Positions 34,172 to 45,711 of a DNA stretch of 64,000 bases are shown in pieces. The notes below the pieces were generated by a model. It was not told where the DNA came from. It made no database searches and saw only the letters and a program-made list of their open reading frames with translations. Position numbers and translations under genes: made by a program. Source of the stretch: Agelas oroides (lineage: Eukaryota; Porifera; Demospongiae; Agelasida; Agelasidae); contig OX422190.1 of assembly GCA_949130485.1 (NCBI GenBank), forward strand, positions 3,710,281 to 3,774,280. Direction: 5' to 3'. Position 1 is the first letter of the stretch. Every line of letters starts with the position of its first letter.

Positions 34172-36256
34172 GGTAGAGTGTGGTAGAGGGAGGTAGCGTC
34201 GGGTCAAGTCTGGATAGAGTGTGGTAGAGTGAGGTAGAGTCGGGTAGAGCCAGGGTAGAGTGTGGTAGAGAGAGGTAGAGTCAGGGTAGAGTGTTGTAGA
34301 GTGAGGTAGAGACCTGTCGAGGCAGGGTAGACTGTGGTAGAGTGAGGTAGAGTCGGCTCGAGCTAGGGTAGAGTGTGGTAGAGTGGGGTAGAGTGAGGTA
34401 GAGTCAGGTCGAGCAAGGGTTGAGTGTGGTAGAGGGAGGTAGAGTCGGGTCAAGCCAGGGTAGAGTGGGGTAGAGTGAGGTAGAGTCGGTACGAGCAAGG
34501 GTAGAGTGTGGTAGAGTGAGGTAGAATCGGGTTGAGCTAGGGTAGAGATTGGTAGAGTGAGAGAGAGTCGGGTTGAGCCAGGGTAGAGTGTGGTAGAGTG
34601 AGGAAGACTAAGGGTAGAGTGTGGTAGAGTAAGGTAGAGTCGGGGTAGAGTGTGGGAGACTGAGGTAGAGTCTGATCGAGCCAGGGTAGAGTGTGGTAGA
34701 GTGAGGTAGAGTCGGGTCGCGCCAGGGTAGAGTGTGCTAGAGTGAGATAGAGTCGGGTCAAGCCACGGTAGAGTGTGGTAGAGCGAGGTAGAGTCGGGGT
34801 AGAGTGTGGTAGAGTAAGGTAGAGTCGAGTCGAGCCACGGTAGAGTGTGGTAGAGGGAGGTAGAATTGTGTCGAGCCAGGGTAGAGTGTGGTAGAGTGAG
34901 GTAGAGTCGGGTCGAGCCAGGGTAGAGTGTGGTAGAGTGAGGTAGAGTCAGGTAGAGCCAGGGTAGAGTGTGGTAGAGAAAGGTAGAGTCGGGGTAGAGT
35001 GTGGTAGAGTGAGGTAGAGTCAGGGTAGAGTGTGGTAGAGTGAGGTAGAGTCGGGTCGGGACAGGGTAGAGTGTGGTAGAGTCGGGGTAGAGTGTGGTAG
35101 AGTGAGGAAGAGTCGGGTCGAGCCAGGGTAGAGTGTGGTAGAGAGAGAGAGAGTCGGGTTGAGACAGGGTAGAGTGTGGAAGAGTGAGGTATAGCAAGGG
35201 TAGAGTGTGATAGAGTGAGGTAGACTCGGGGAAGAGTGTGGTAGAGTGAGGTAGAGTCAGGTTAGAGTGTGGTATAGTGAGTTAGATTTGGCTCGAACTA
35301 GGGTAGAGTGTGGTAGAGTGAGTTGGAGTCAGGGTAGAGTGTGGTAGAGTGAGGTAGAGTCGGTTCGAGCCAGGGTAGAGTGTCGTATATTGAGGTAGAG
35401 TCGGGGTAGAGTAAGGTAGAGTGAGGTAGAGTCGGGGTGGAGTGCGGTAGAGTGAGGTAGAATCGTGTTGAGGCAGGGTAGAGTGTGGTAGAGTGAGGTA
35501 GAGTCGGGTCATGCCAGGATAGAGTGTGGTAGAGTGAGGTAGAGTCGGGTAGAGCCAGGGTAGAGAGTGGTAGAGAGAGGCACAGTCGGGGTAGAGTGTG
35601 GTAGAGTGAGGTAGAGTCGTCGAGGCAGGGTAGACTGTGGTAGAGTGAGGTAGAGTCGGGTTGAGCTAGGGTAGAGTGTGGTTGAGTGGGATAGAGTGAG
35701 GTAGAGTCCGGTCGAGCAAGGGTAGAGTGTGGTAGAGTGAGGTAGAGTCGGGTCGAGCCAGGGTGTAGTGAGTGGTAGATTGAGGTAGACTTGCGTCGAG
35801 CTAGGGGAGAGTGTGGTAGAGTGAGGTAGAGTGAGGCAGAATCGGATCGAGCCAGGGTAGAGTGTGGTAGAGTGAGGTAGAATCTGGTCGAGCCAGGGTA
35901 AAGTGTGGTAGAGTGAGGTAGAGTCGGGGTAGGGAGTGGTAGAGTGAGGTAGAGTCGGGGTAGAGTGTGGTAGAGTGAGGTAGAGTCCGGTCTAGCCATG
36001 TTAGAGTGTGGTAGAGTGAGGTAGAGTCGGGATAGGGTGTGGTAGAGTGAGGTAGAGTCCGGTCTAGCCATGGTAGAGTGTGGTAGAGTGAGGTAGAGTC
36101 GGGGTAGAGGGTGGTAGAGCGAGATAGAGTCGGGGTAGTGTGTGGTAGAATGAGGTAGAGTCGGGTGGAACCAGGGTAGGGTGTGGTAGAGTGAGGGAGA
36201 GTCGTGTCGAGCGATGGTAGAGTGTGGTAGAGCGAGGTGGAGTCAGGTCTAGCCAT
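34172..36256 (+). repeat. P block, fourth occurrence, about 2.08 kb
   Basis: Runs from TAGCGTCGGGTCAAGTCTGG at about 34,194 through beta (35,140), m3 (35,287), m4 (35,617), m5 (35,773) and m6 (35,988 and 36,059) to m7 (GTCTAGCCATGG near 36,248). It contains the longest stop-free stretch of the - strand (34,121-35,197, 358 codons), which is a property of the repeat and not a gene. Confidence 0.85.
34993..35023 (+). repeat. Reference example of the 31-bp short monomer
   Basis: Modules a, b and c followed by a single G, then directly the next module a. The d module is absent as a unit. Here module c ends in CA rather than CG. Short monomers are interspersed with 41-bp ones throughout and account for most of the length differences between otherwise matching HOR copies. 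Confidence 0.92.
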
Positions 36257-36715
36257 GGTAGAGTGTGGTAGAGTGAGGTAGAGTGTGGTCGAGCCAGGGT
36301 AGAGTGTGGTAGAGTGAGGTAGAGTCGGGGTAAAGTGTGGTATAGTGAGGTAGAGTCGGAGTAGAGCCAGGGTAGAGTGTGGTAGAGTGAGGTAGAATCG
36401 GGTAGAGTGTGATTGAGTCGGCTCAAGCCAGGATAGAAGGTAGTAGAGGGAGGTAGAGTTGGGTTGAACCAGGGTAGATTGTGGTAGAGTGAGGTAGAGT
36501 CAGGTCGAGCCAGGGTAGAGTGTGGTAGAGTGAGGTAGAGTCGGGTCGAGTCAGGGTAGAGTGTGGTAGAGTGGGGTAGAGTGAGGTAGAGTCGGGTCGA
36601 CCAAGGGTAGAGTGTGGTATAGTGAGGTGGAGTTGGGTCGAGACAGGGTAGAGGGTGGTAGAGAGAGAGAGTTGGGTTGAGCCAGGGTAGAGTGTGGTAG
36701 AGTGAGGTAGAGTCG
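36257..36715 (+). repeat. Mosaic segment: m8 to m9
   Basis: Holds m8 (GGCTCAAGCCAGGATAG near 36,420, a C variant of the usual GGTTCAAGCC) and m9 (GAGACAGGGTAGAGGG near 36,640, then a GAGAGAGAG run), leading into the 2,967-bp duplication. Satellite only. Confidence 0.8.
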
Positions 36716-39682
36716 CGTCGAGCTAGGGTAGAGTGTGGTAGAGTGAGGTAGAGTCGGGTCGAGATAGGGTAGAGTGTGTTAGAGTGTGGTAGAGTCGGGG
36801 TAGAGTGTGGTAGAGTGAGGTAGAGTCGGGTAGAGCCAGGTTAGAGTGTGGTAGAGTGAGGTAGAGTCTGATCGAGCCAGGGTAGAGTGTGGTAGAGTGA
36901 GGTAGAGTCGGGTCGCGCCAGGGTAGAGTGTGGTAGAGTGAGATAGAGTCGGGTCAAGCCACGGTAGAGTGTGGTAGAGTGAGGTAGAGTCGGGGTAGAG
37001 TGTGGTAGAGTGAGGTAGAGTCGGGTTGAGCCACGGTAGAGTGTGGTAGAGGGAGGTAGAATTGTGTCGAGCCAGGGTAGAGTGTTGTAGAGTGAGGTAG
37101 AGTCGGGTCGAGCCAGGGTAGAGTGTGGTAGAGTGAGGTAGAGTCAGGTAGAGCCAGGGTAGAGTGTGGTAGAGAAAGGTAGAGTCGGGGTAGAGTGTGG
37201 TAGAGTGAGGTAGAGTCAGGGTAGAGTGTGGTAGAGTGAGGTAGAGTCGGGTCGGGACAGGGTAGAGTGTGGTAGAGTCGGGGTAGAGTGTGGTAGAGTG
37301 AGGAAGAGTCGGGTCGAGCCAGGGTAGAGTGTGGTAGAGAGAGAGAGAGTCGGGTTGAGCCAGGGTAGAGTGTGGAAGAGTGAGGTAGAATCGGGTAGAG
37401 TGTGGTTGAGTCGGCTCAAGCCAGGATAGAAGGTAGTAGAGGGAGGTAGAGTTGGGTTGAACCAGGGTAGATTGTGGTAGAGTGAGGTAGAGTCAGGTCG
37501 AGCCAGGGTAGAGTGTGGTAGAGTGAGGTAGAGTCGGGTCGAGTCAGGGTAGAGTGTGGTAGAGTGGGGTAGAGTGAGGTAGAGTCGGGTCGAGCAAGGG
37601 TAGAGTGTGGTAGAGTGAGGTGGAGTTGGGTCGAGACAGGGTAGAGGGTGGTAGAGAGAGAGAGTTGGGTTGAGCCAGGGTAGAGTGTGGTAGAGTGAGG
37701 TAGAGTCGCGTCGAGCTAGGGTAGAGTGCGGTAGAGTGAGGTAGAGTCGGGTCGAGATAGGGTAGAGTGTGTTAGAGTGTGGTAGAGTCGGGTAGAGCCA
37801 GGTTAGAGTGTGGTAGAGTGAGGCACAGTCGGGGAAGAGTGTGGTAGAGTGAGGTAGAGTCGTCGAGGCAGGGTAGACTGTGGTAGAGTGAGGTAGAGTC
37901 GGGTTGAGCTAGGGTAGAGTGTGGTTGAGTGGGGTAGAGTGAGGTAGAGTCCGGTCGAGCAAGGGTAGAGTGTGGTAGAGTGAGGTAGAGTCGGGTCGAG
38001 CCAGGGTGTAGTGAGTGGTAGATTGAGGTAGACTTGCGTCGAGCTAGGGGAGAGTGTGGTAGAGTGAGGTAGAGTCGGGTCGAGTCAGGGTAGAGTGTGG
38101 TAGAGTGGGGTAGAGTGAGGTAGAGTCGGGTCGAGCAAGGGTAGAGTGTGGTAGAGTGAGGTGGAGTTGGGTCGAGACAGGGTAGAGGGTGGTAGAGAGA
38201 GAGAGTTGGGTTGAGCCAGGGTAGAGTGTGGTAGAGTGAGGTAGAGTCGCGTCGAGCTAGGGTAGAGTGTGGTAGAGTGAGGTAGAGTCGGGTCGAGATA
38301 GGGTAGAGTGTGTTAGAGTGTGGTAGAGTCGGGGTAGAGTGTGGTAGAGTGAGGTAGAGTCGGGTAGAGCCAGGTTAGAGTGTGGTAGAGTGAGGCACAG
38401 TCGGGGTAGAGTGTGGTAGAGTGAGGTAGAGTCGTCGAGGCAGGGTAGACTGTGGTAGAGTGAGGTAGAGTCGGGTTGAGCTAGGGTAGAGTGTGGTTGA
38501 GTGGGGTAGAGTGAGGTAGAGTCCGGTCTAGCCATGGTAGAGTGTGGTAGAGTGAGGTAGAGTCGGGGTAGAGGGTGGTAGAGCGAGATAGAGTCGGGGT
38601 AGTGTGTGGTAGAATGAGGTAGAGTCGGGTGGAACCAGGGTAGGGTGTGGTAGAGTGAGGGAGAGTCGTGTCGAGCGAGGGTAGAGTGTGGTAGTGAGAG
38701 GTGGAGTCAGGTCTAGCCATGGTAGAGTGTGGTAGAGTGAGGTAGAGTCTGGTCGAGCCAGGGTAGAGAGTGGTAGAGTGAGGTAGAGTCGGGGTAAAGT
38801 GTGGTATAGTGAGGTAGAGTCGGAGTAGAGCCAGGGTAGAGTGTGGTAGAGTGAGGTAGAATCGGGTAGAGTGTGATTGAGTCGGCTCAAGCCAGGATAG
38901 AAGGTAGTAGAGGGAGGTAGAGTTGGGTTGAACCAGGGTAGATTGTGGTAGAGTGAGGTAGAGTCAGGTCGAGCCAGGGTAGAGTGTGGTAGAGTGAGGT
39001 AGAGTCGGGTCGAGTCAGGGTAGAGTGTGGTAGAGTGGGGTAGAGTGAGGTAGAGTCGGGTCGAGCAAGGGTAGAGTGTGGTAGAGTGAGGTGGAGTTGG
39101 GTCGAGACAGGGTAGAGGGTGGTAGAGAGAGAGAGTTGGGTTGAGCCAGGGTAGAGTGTGGTAGAGTGAGGTAGAGTCGCGTCGAGCTAGGGTAGAGTGT
39201 GGTAGAGTGAGGTAGAGTCGGGTCGAGATAGGGTAGAGTGTGTTAGAGTGTGGTAGAGTCGGGGTAGAGTGTGGTAGAGTGAGGTAGAGTCGGGTAGAGC
39301 CAGGTTAGAGTGTGGTAGAGTGAGGTAGAGTCTGATCGAGCAAGGGTAGAGTGTGGTAGAGTGAGGTAGAGTCGGGTCGCGCCAGGGTAGAGTGTGCTAG
39401 AGTGAGATAGAGTCGGGTCAAGCCACGGTAGAGTGTGGTAGAGTGAGGTAGAGTCGGGTCGAGCCACGGTAGAGTGTGGTAGAGGGAGGTAGAATTGTGT
39501 CGAGCCAGGGTAGAGGGTGGTAGAGTGAGGTAGAGTCGGGTCGAGCCAGGGTAGAGTGTGGTAGAGTGAGGTAGAGTCAGGTAGAGCCAGGGTAGAGTGT
39601 GGTAGAGAAAGGTAGAGTCGGGGTAGAGTGTGGTAGAGTGAGGTAGAGTCAGGGTAGAGTGTGGTAGAGTGAGGTAGAGTCG
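36716..39682 (+). repeat. 2,967-bp tandem duplication, copy 1
   Basis: Begins within GTCGCGTCGAGCTAGGG (m10) and recurs at +2,967. No difference between the copies was seen in any compared stretch, including rare variants such as GGTAGAGTGCGG near 37,726 and 40,693. The unit itself is a patchwork: m10, P-block tail, m8-m10, m4, m5, m9, m10, m4, m6, m7, m8-m10, P-block tail. Its first 494 bp are also inside the 26.8-kb duplication (63,507-64,000). Confidence 0.88.
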
Positions 39683-42649
39683 CGTCGAGCTAGGGTAGAG
39701 TGTGGTAGAGTGAGGTAGAGTCGGGTCGAGATAGGGTAGAGTGTGTTAGAGTGTGGTAGAGTCGGGGTAGAGTGTGGTAGAGTGAGGTAGAGTCGGGTAG
39801 AGCCAGGTTAGAGTGTGGTAGAGTGAGGTAGAGTCTGATCGAGCCAGGGTAGAGTGTGGTAGAGTGAGGTAGAGTCGGGTCGCGCCAGGGTAGAGTGTGG
39901 TAGAGTGAGATAGAGTCGGGTCAAGCCACGGTAGAGTGTGGTAGAGTGAGGTAGAGTCGGGGTAGAGTGTGGTAGAGTGAGGTAGAGTCGGGTTGAGCCA
40001 CGGTAGAGTGTGGTAGAGGGAGGTAGAATTGTGTCGAGCCAGGGTAGAGTGTTGTAGAGTGAGGTAGAGTCGGGTCGAGCCAGGGTAGAGTGTGGTAGAG
40101 TGAGGTAGAGTCAGGTAGAGCCAGGGTAGAGTGTGGTAGAGAAAGGTAGAGTCGGGGTAGAGTGTGGTAGAGTGAGGTAGAGTCAGGGTAGAGTGTGGTA
40201 GAGTGAGGTAGAGTCGGGTCGGGACAGGGTAGAGTGTGGTAGAGTCGGGGTAGAGTGTGGTAGAGTGAGGAAGAGTCGGGTCGAGCCAGGGTAGAGTGTG
40301 GTAGAGAGAGAGAGAGTCGGGTTGAGCCAGGGTAGAGTGTGGAAGAGTGAGGTAGAATCGGGTAGAGTGTGGTTGAGTCGGCTCAAGCCAGGATAGAAGG
40401 TAGTAGAGGGAGGTAGAGTTGGGTTGAACCAGGGTAGATTGTGGTAGAGTGAGGTAGAGTCAGGTCGAGCCAGGGTAGAGTGTGGTAGAGTGAGGTAGAG
40501 TCGGGTCGAGTCAGGGTAGAGTGTGGTAGAGTGGGGTAGAGTGAGGTAGAGTCGGGTCGAGCAAGGGTAGAGTGTGGTAGAGTGAGGTGGAGTTGGGTCG
40601 AGACAGGGTAGAGGGTGGTAGAGAGAGAGAGTTGGGTTGAGCCAGGGTAGAGTGTGGTAGAGTGAGGTAGAGTCGCGTCGAGCTAGGGTAGAGTGCGGTA
40701 GAGTGAGGTAGAGTCGGGTCGAGATAGGGTAGAGTGTGTTAGAGTGTGGTAGAGTCGGGTAGAGCCAGGTTAGAGTGTGGTAGAGTGAGGCACAGTCGGG
40801 GAAGAGTGTGGTAGAGTGAGGTAGAGTCGTCGAGGCAGGGTAGACTGTGGTAGAGTGAGGTAGAGTCGGGTTGAGCTAGGGTAGAGTGTGGTTGAGTGGG
40901 GTAGAGTGAGGTAGAGTCCGGTCGAGCAAGGGTAGAGTGTGGTAGAGTGAGGTAGAGTCGGGTCGAGCCAGGGTGTAGTGAGTGGTAGATTGAGGTAGAC
41001 TTGCGTCGAGCTAGGGGAGAGTGTGGTAGAGTGAGGTAGAGTCGGGTCGAGTCAGGGTAGAGTGTGGTAGAGTGGGGTAGAGTGAGGTAGAGTCGGGTCG
41101 AGCAAGGGTAGAGTGTGGTAGAGTGAGGTGGAGTTGGGTCGAGACAGGGTAGAGGGTGGTAGAGAGAGAGAGTTGGGTTGAGCCAGGGTAGAGTGTGGTA
41201 GAGTGAGGTAGAGTCGCGTCGAGCTAGGGTAGAGTGTGGTAGAGTGAGGTAGAGTCGGGTCGAGATAGGGTAGAGTGTGTTAGAGTGTGGTAGAGTCGGG
41301 GTAGAGTGTGGTAGAGTGAGGTAGAGTCGGGTAGAGCCAGGTTAGAGTGTGGTAGAGTGAGGCACAGTCGGGGTAGAGTGTGGTAGAGTGAGGTAGAGTC
41401 GTCGAGGCAGGGTAGACTGTGGTAGAGTGAGGTAGAGTCGGGTTGAGCTAGGGTAGAGTGTGGTTGAGTGGGGTAGAGTGAGGTAGAGTCCGGTCTAGCC
41501 ATGGTAGAGTGTGGTAGAGTGAGGTAGAGTCGGGGTAGAGGGTGGTAGAGCGAGATAGAGTCGGGGTAGTGTGTGGTAGAATGAGGTAGAGTCGGGTGGA
41601 ACCAGGGTAGGGTGTGGTAGAGTGAGGGAGAGTCGTGTCGAGCGAGGGTAGAGTGTGGTAGTGAGAGGTGGAGTCAGGTCTAGCCATGGTAGAGTGTGGT
41701 AGAGTGAGGTAGAGTCTGGTCGAGCCAGGGTAGAGAGTGGTAGAGTGAGGTAGAGTCGGGGTAAAGTGTGGTATAGTGAGGTAGAGTCGGAGTAGAGCCA
41801 GGGTAGAGTGTGGTAGAGTGAGGTAGAATCGGGTAGAGTGTGATTGAGTCGGCTCAAGCCAGGATAGAAGGTAGTAGAGGGAGGTAGAGTTGGGTTGAAC
41901 CAGGGTAGATTGTGGTAGAGTGAGGTAGAGTCAGGTCGAGCCAGGGTAGAGTGTGGTAGAGTGAGGTAGAGTCGGGTCGAGTCAGGGTAGAGTGTGGTAG
42001 AGTGGGGTAGAGTGAGGTAGAGTCGGGTCGAGCAAGGGTAGAGTGTGGTAGAGTGAGGTGGAGTTGGGTCGAGACAGGGTAGAGGGTGGTAGAGAGAGAG
42101 AGTTGGGTTGAGCCAGGGTAGAGTGTGGTAGAGTGAGGTAGAGTCGCGTCGAGCTAGGGTAGAGTGTGGTAGAGTGAGGTAGAGTCGGGTCGAGATAGGG
42201 TAGAGTGTGTTAGAGTGTGGTAGAGTCGGGGTAGAGTGTGGTAGAGTGAGGTAGAGTCGGGTAGAGCCAGGTTAGAGTGTGGTAGAGTGAGGTAGAGTCT
42301 GATCGAGCAAGGGTAGAGTGTGGTAGAGTGAGGTAGAGTCGGGTCGCGCCAGGGTAGAGTGTGCTAGAGTGAGATAGAGTCGGGTCAAGCCACGGTAGAG
42401 TGTGGTAGAGTGAGGTAGAGTCGGGTCGAGCCACGGTAGAGTGTGGTAGAGGGAGGTAGAATTGTGTCGAGCCAGGGTAGAGGGTGGTAGAGTGAGGTAG
42501 AGTCGGGTCGAGCCAGGGTAGAGTGTGGTAGAGTGAGGTAGAGTCAGGTAGAGCCAGGGTAGAGTGTGGTAGAGAAAGGTAGAGTCGGGGTAGAGTGTGG
42601 TAGAGTGAGGTAGAGTCAGGGTAGAGTGTGGTAGAGTGAGGTAGAGTCG
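39683..42649 (+). repeat. 2,967-bp tandem duplication, copy 2
   Basis: Matches copy 1 until about 42,649. There the sequence continues into GTCGGGTCGGGACAGGG and the P-block tail, while copy 1 at the same phase (39,683) restarts with GTCGCGTCGAGC. Both flanks share about 40 bp of generic monomer at the junction, the substrate expected for unequal exchange. Confidence 0.88.
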
Positions 42650-45439
42650 GGTCGGGACAGGGTAGAGTGTGGTAGAGTCGGGGTAGAGTGTGGTAGAGTG
42701 AGGAAGAGTCGGGTCGAGCCAGGGTAGAGTGTGGTAGAGAGAGAGAGAGTCGGGTTGAGCCAGGGTAGAGTGTGGAAGAGTGAGGTATAGCAAGGGTAGA
42801 GTGTGATAGAGTGAGGTAGACTCGGGGAAGAGTGTGGTAGAGTAAGGTAGAGTCAGGGTAGAGTGTGGTATAGTGAGTTAGATTTGGCTCGAACTAGGGT
42901 AGAGTGTGGTAGAGTGAGTTGGAGTCATGGTAGAGGGTGGTAGAGTGAGGTAGAGTCAGTTCGAGCCAGGGTAGAGTGTCGTATAGTGAGGTAGAGTCAG
43001 GGTAGAGTAAGGTAGAGTGAGGTAGAGTCGGGGTGGAGTGCGGTAGAGTGAGGTAGAATCGTGTTGAGGCAGGGTAGAGTGTGGTAGAGTGAGGTAGAGT
43101 CGTGTCAAGCCAGGATAGAGTGTGGTAGAGTGAGGTAGAGTCGGGTAGAGCCAGGGTAGAGAGTGGTAGAGAGAGGCACAGTCGGGGTAGAGTGTGGTAG
43201 AGTGAGGTAGAGTCGTCGAGGCAGGGTAGACTGTGGTAGAGTGAGGTAGAGTCGGGTTGAGCTAGGGTAGAGTGTGGTTGAGTGGGGTAGAGTGAGGTAG
43301 AGTCCGGTCGAGCAAGGGTAGAGTGTGGTAGAGTGAGGTAGAGTCGGGTCGAGCCAGGGTGTAGTGAGTGGTAGATTGAGGTAGACTTGCGTCGAGCTAG
43401 GGGAGAGTGTGGTAGAGTGAGGTAGAGTGAGGTAGAATCTGGTCGAGCCAGGGTAAAGTGTGGTAGAGTGAGGTAGAGTCGGGGTAGGGAGTGGTAGAGT
43501 GAGGTAGAGTCGGGGTAGAGTGTGGTAGAGTGAGGTAGAGTCCGGTCTAGCCAATTTAGAGTGTGGTAGAGTGAGGTAGAGTCGGGGTAGAGTGTGGTAG
43601 AGTGAGGTAGAGTCCGGTCTAGCCATGGTAGAGTGTGGTAGAGTGAGGTAGAGTCGGGGTAGAGGGTGGTAGAGCGAGATAGAGTCGGGGTAGTGTGTGG
43701 TAGAATGAGGTAGAGTCGGGTGGAACCAGGGTAGAGTGTGGTAGAGTGAGGGAGAGTCGTGTCGAGCGAGGGTAGAGTGTGGTAGAGCGAGGTGGAGTCA
43801 GGTCTAGCCATGGTAGAGTGTGGTAGAGTGAGGTAGAGTCTGGTCGAGCCAGGGTAGAGAGTGGTAGAGTGAGGTAGAGTCGGGGTAAAGTGTGGTATAG
43901 TGAGGTAGAGTCGGAGTAGAGCCAGGGTAGAGTGTGGTAGAGTGAGGTAGAATCGGGTAGAGTGTGGTTGAGTCGGTTCAAGCCAGGATAGAAGGTAGTA
44001 GAGGGAGGTAGAGTTGGGTTGAACCAGGGTAGATTGTGGTAGAGTGAGGTAGAGTCAGGTCGAGCCAGGGTAGAGTGTGGTAGAGTGAGGTAGAGTCGGG
44101 TCGAGTCAGGGTAGAGTGTGGTACAGTGGGGTAGAGTGAGGTAGAGTCGGGTCGAGATAGGGTAGAGTGTGTTAGAGTGTGGTAGAGTCGGGGTAGAGTG
44201 TAGTAGAGTGAGGTAGAGTCGGGTCGAGCCAGGGTAGAGTATGGTAGAGTGGGGTAGAGTGAGGTAGAGTCGGTTGAGCAAGGGTAGAGTGTGGTAGAGT
44301 GAGGTGGAGTTGGGTCGAGCCAGGGTAGATTGTGGTAGAGAGAGAGAGAGTCAGGTTGAGCCAGGGTAGAGTGTGGTAGAGTGAGGTATAGCAAGGGTAG
44401 AGTGTGGTAGAGTGAGGTAGAGTCGGGGAAGAGTGTGGTAGAGTGAGGTAGAGTCGGGGTAGAGTGTGGTATAGTGAGTTAGAGTCGGCTCGAGCTAGGG
44501 TAGAGTGTGGTAAAGTGGGGTAGAGTGAGGTAGTGTCGGGTCGAGCAAGGGTAGAGTGTGGTAGAGTGAAGTACAGTCGTGTCGAGCCAGGGTAGAGTGT
44601 GGTAGAGTGAGGTAGAGTCAGGGTAGAGTGTGGTAGAGTGAGTTAGAGTCGGGGAAGAGTGTGGTAGACTGAGGTAGAGTCGGGTCGAGCCAGGGTAGAG
44701 TGTGGTAAAGTGAGGTAGAGGCGGGTGGAGCCAGGGAAGAGAGTGGTAAAAGGAGGTAGAGTCGGGTAGAGCAAGGGTAGAGGGTGGTATAGTGAGGTAG
44801 AGTCGGGGTAGAGTGTGGTGGAGTGAGGTACAGTCGGGGTAGAGTGTGGTAGAGTGAGGTGGATTTGGGTCGAGACAGGGTAGACTGTGGTAGAGTGAGG
44901 TAGATTCGGGTCTACCCTGGGTAGAGTGTGGTAGAGTGAGGTAGAGTTAGGTCGAGCCAGGGTAGAGTGGGATAGAGTGAGGTAGAGTCGGGTTGGGACA
45001 GGGTAGAGTGTGGTAGAGTCGGGGTAGAGTGTGGTAGAGTGAGGAAGAGTCGGGTAGAGCCAGGGTAGAGTGTGGTAGAGTGAGGTAGAGTCGGATAGAG
45101 TGTGGTTGAGTTGGTTCAAGCCAGGGGAGAAGGTGGTAGAGTGAGGTAGAGTTGGGTTCAGCGAGGGTAGAGTGTGGTAGAGTGAGGTAGAGTCGGGTCG
45201 AGCCAGGGTAGACTTTGGTAGAGTGGGGTAGAGTGAGGTAGAGTCAGGTCGAGCAAGGGTAGAGTGTGGTAGAGTGAGGTGGAGTTGGGTTGAGCCAGGG
45301 TAGAGTGTGGTAGAGAGAGAGAGAGTCGGGTTGAGCCAGGGTAGAGTGTGGAAGAGTGAGGTATAGCAAGGGTAGAGTGTGATAGAGTGAGGTAGACTCT
45401 GGGAAGGGTGTGGTAGAGTGAGGTAGAGTCGGGGTAGAC
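42650..45439 (+). repeat. Mosaic segment closing the first 26.8-kb unit
   Basis: Order read: P-block tail, beta (42,735), m3 (42,888), gamma, m4 (43,212), m5 (43,370), m6 (43,540 and 43,613), m7 (43,797), m8 (43,835), a jump to m12 (44,238), m13, lambda (44,485), m15, m16, m17, m18 (45,207) and beta (45,315). The second 26.8-kb unit starts inside or just after that last beta. The corresponding part of unit 2 lies outside the window. Confidence 0.82.
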
Positions 45440-45711
45440 TGTGGTATAGTGAGTTAGATTCGGCTCGAACTAGGGTAGAGTGTGGTAGAGTGAGTTGGAG
45501 TCAAGGTAGAGTGTGGTAGAGTGAGATAGAGTCGGTTCGAGCCAGGGTAGAGGGTGGTATAGTGAGGTAGACTCAGGGTAGAGTAAGGTAGAGTGAGGTA
45601 GAGTCGGGGTGGAGTGCGGTAGAGTGAGGTAGAATCGTGTTGAGGCAGGGTAGAGTGTGGTAGAGTGAGGTAGAGTCGGGTCAAGCCAGGGTAGAGTGTG
45701 GTAGAGTGAGG

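Larger units (their letters stand above)
18649..45439 (+). repeat. 26,791-bp duplicated unit, copy 1
   Basis: From 18,649 every landmark recurs at exactly +26,791 until the window ends (37,209 pairs with 64,000). The two differences noticed are 23,701 G versus 50,492 A, and 31,346 G versus 58,137 A. Between 18,541 and 18,648 the match already shows four mismatches, and left of about 18,490 the flanks belong to different monomer contexts. The breakpoint therefore lies inside or just after a beta block present at both ends, as expected for unequal exchange between paralogous blocks. The unit holds only satellite sequence; its parts are listed separately. Confidence 0.9.

Noticed and set aside
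34121-35197. Long - strand open frames (74 to 358 codons) across the whole window as protein-coding genes
   Set aside because: They are read straight off the tandem monomer in shifting frames, overlap each other, share one low-complexity S/T/L/P/Y/H composition, and exist because the consensus - strand has no stop in any frame. No codon bias, domains or signals were seen.
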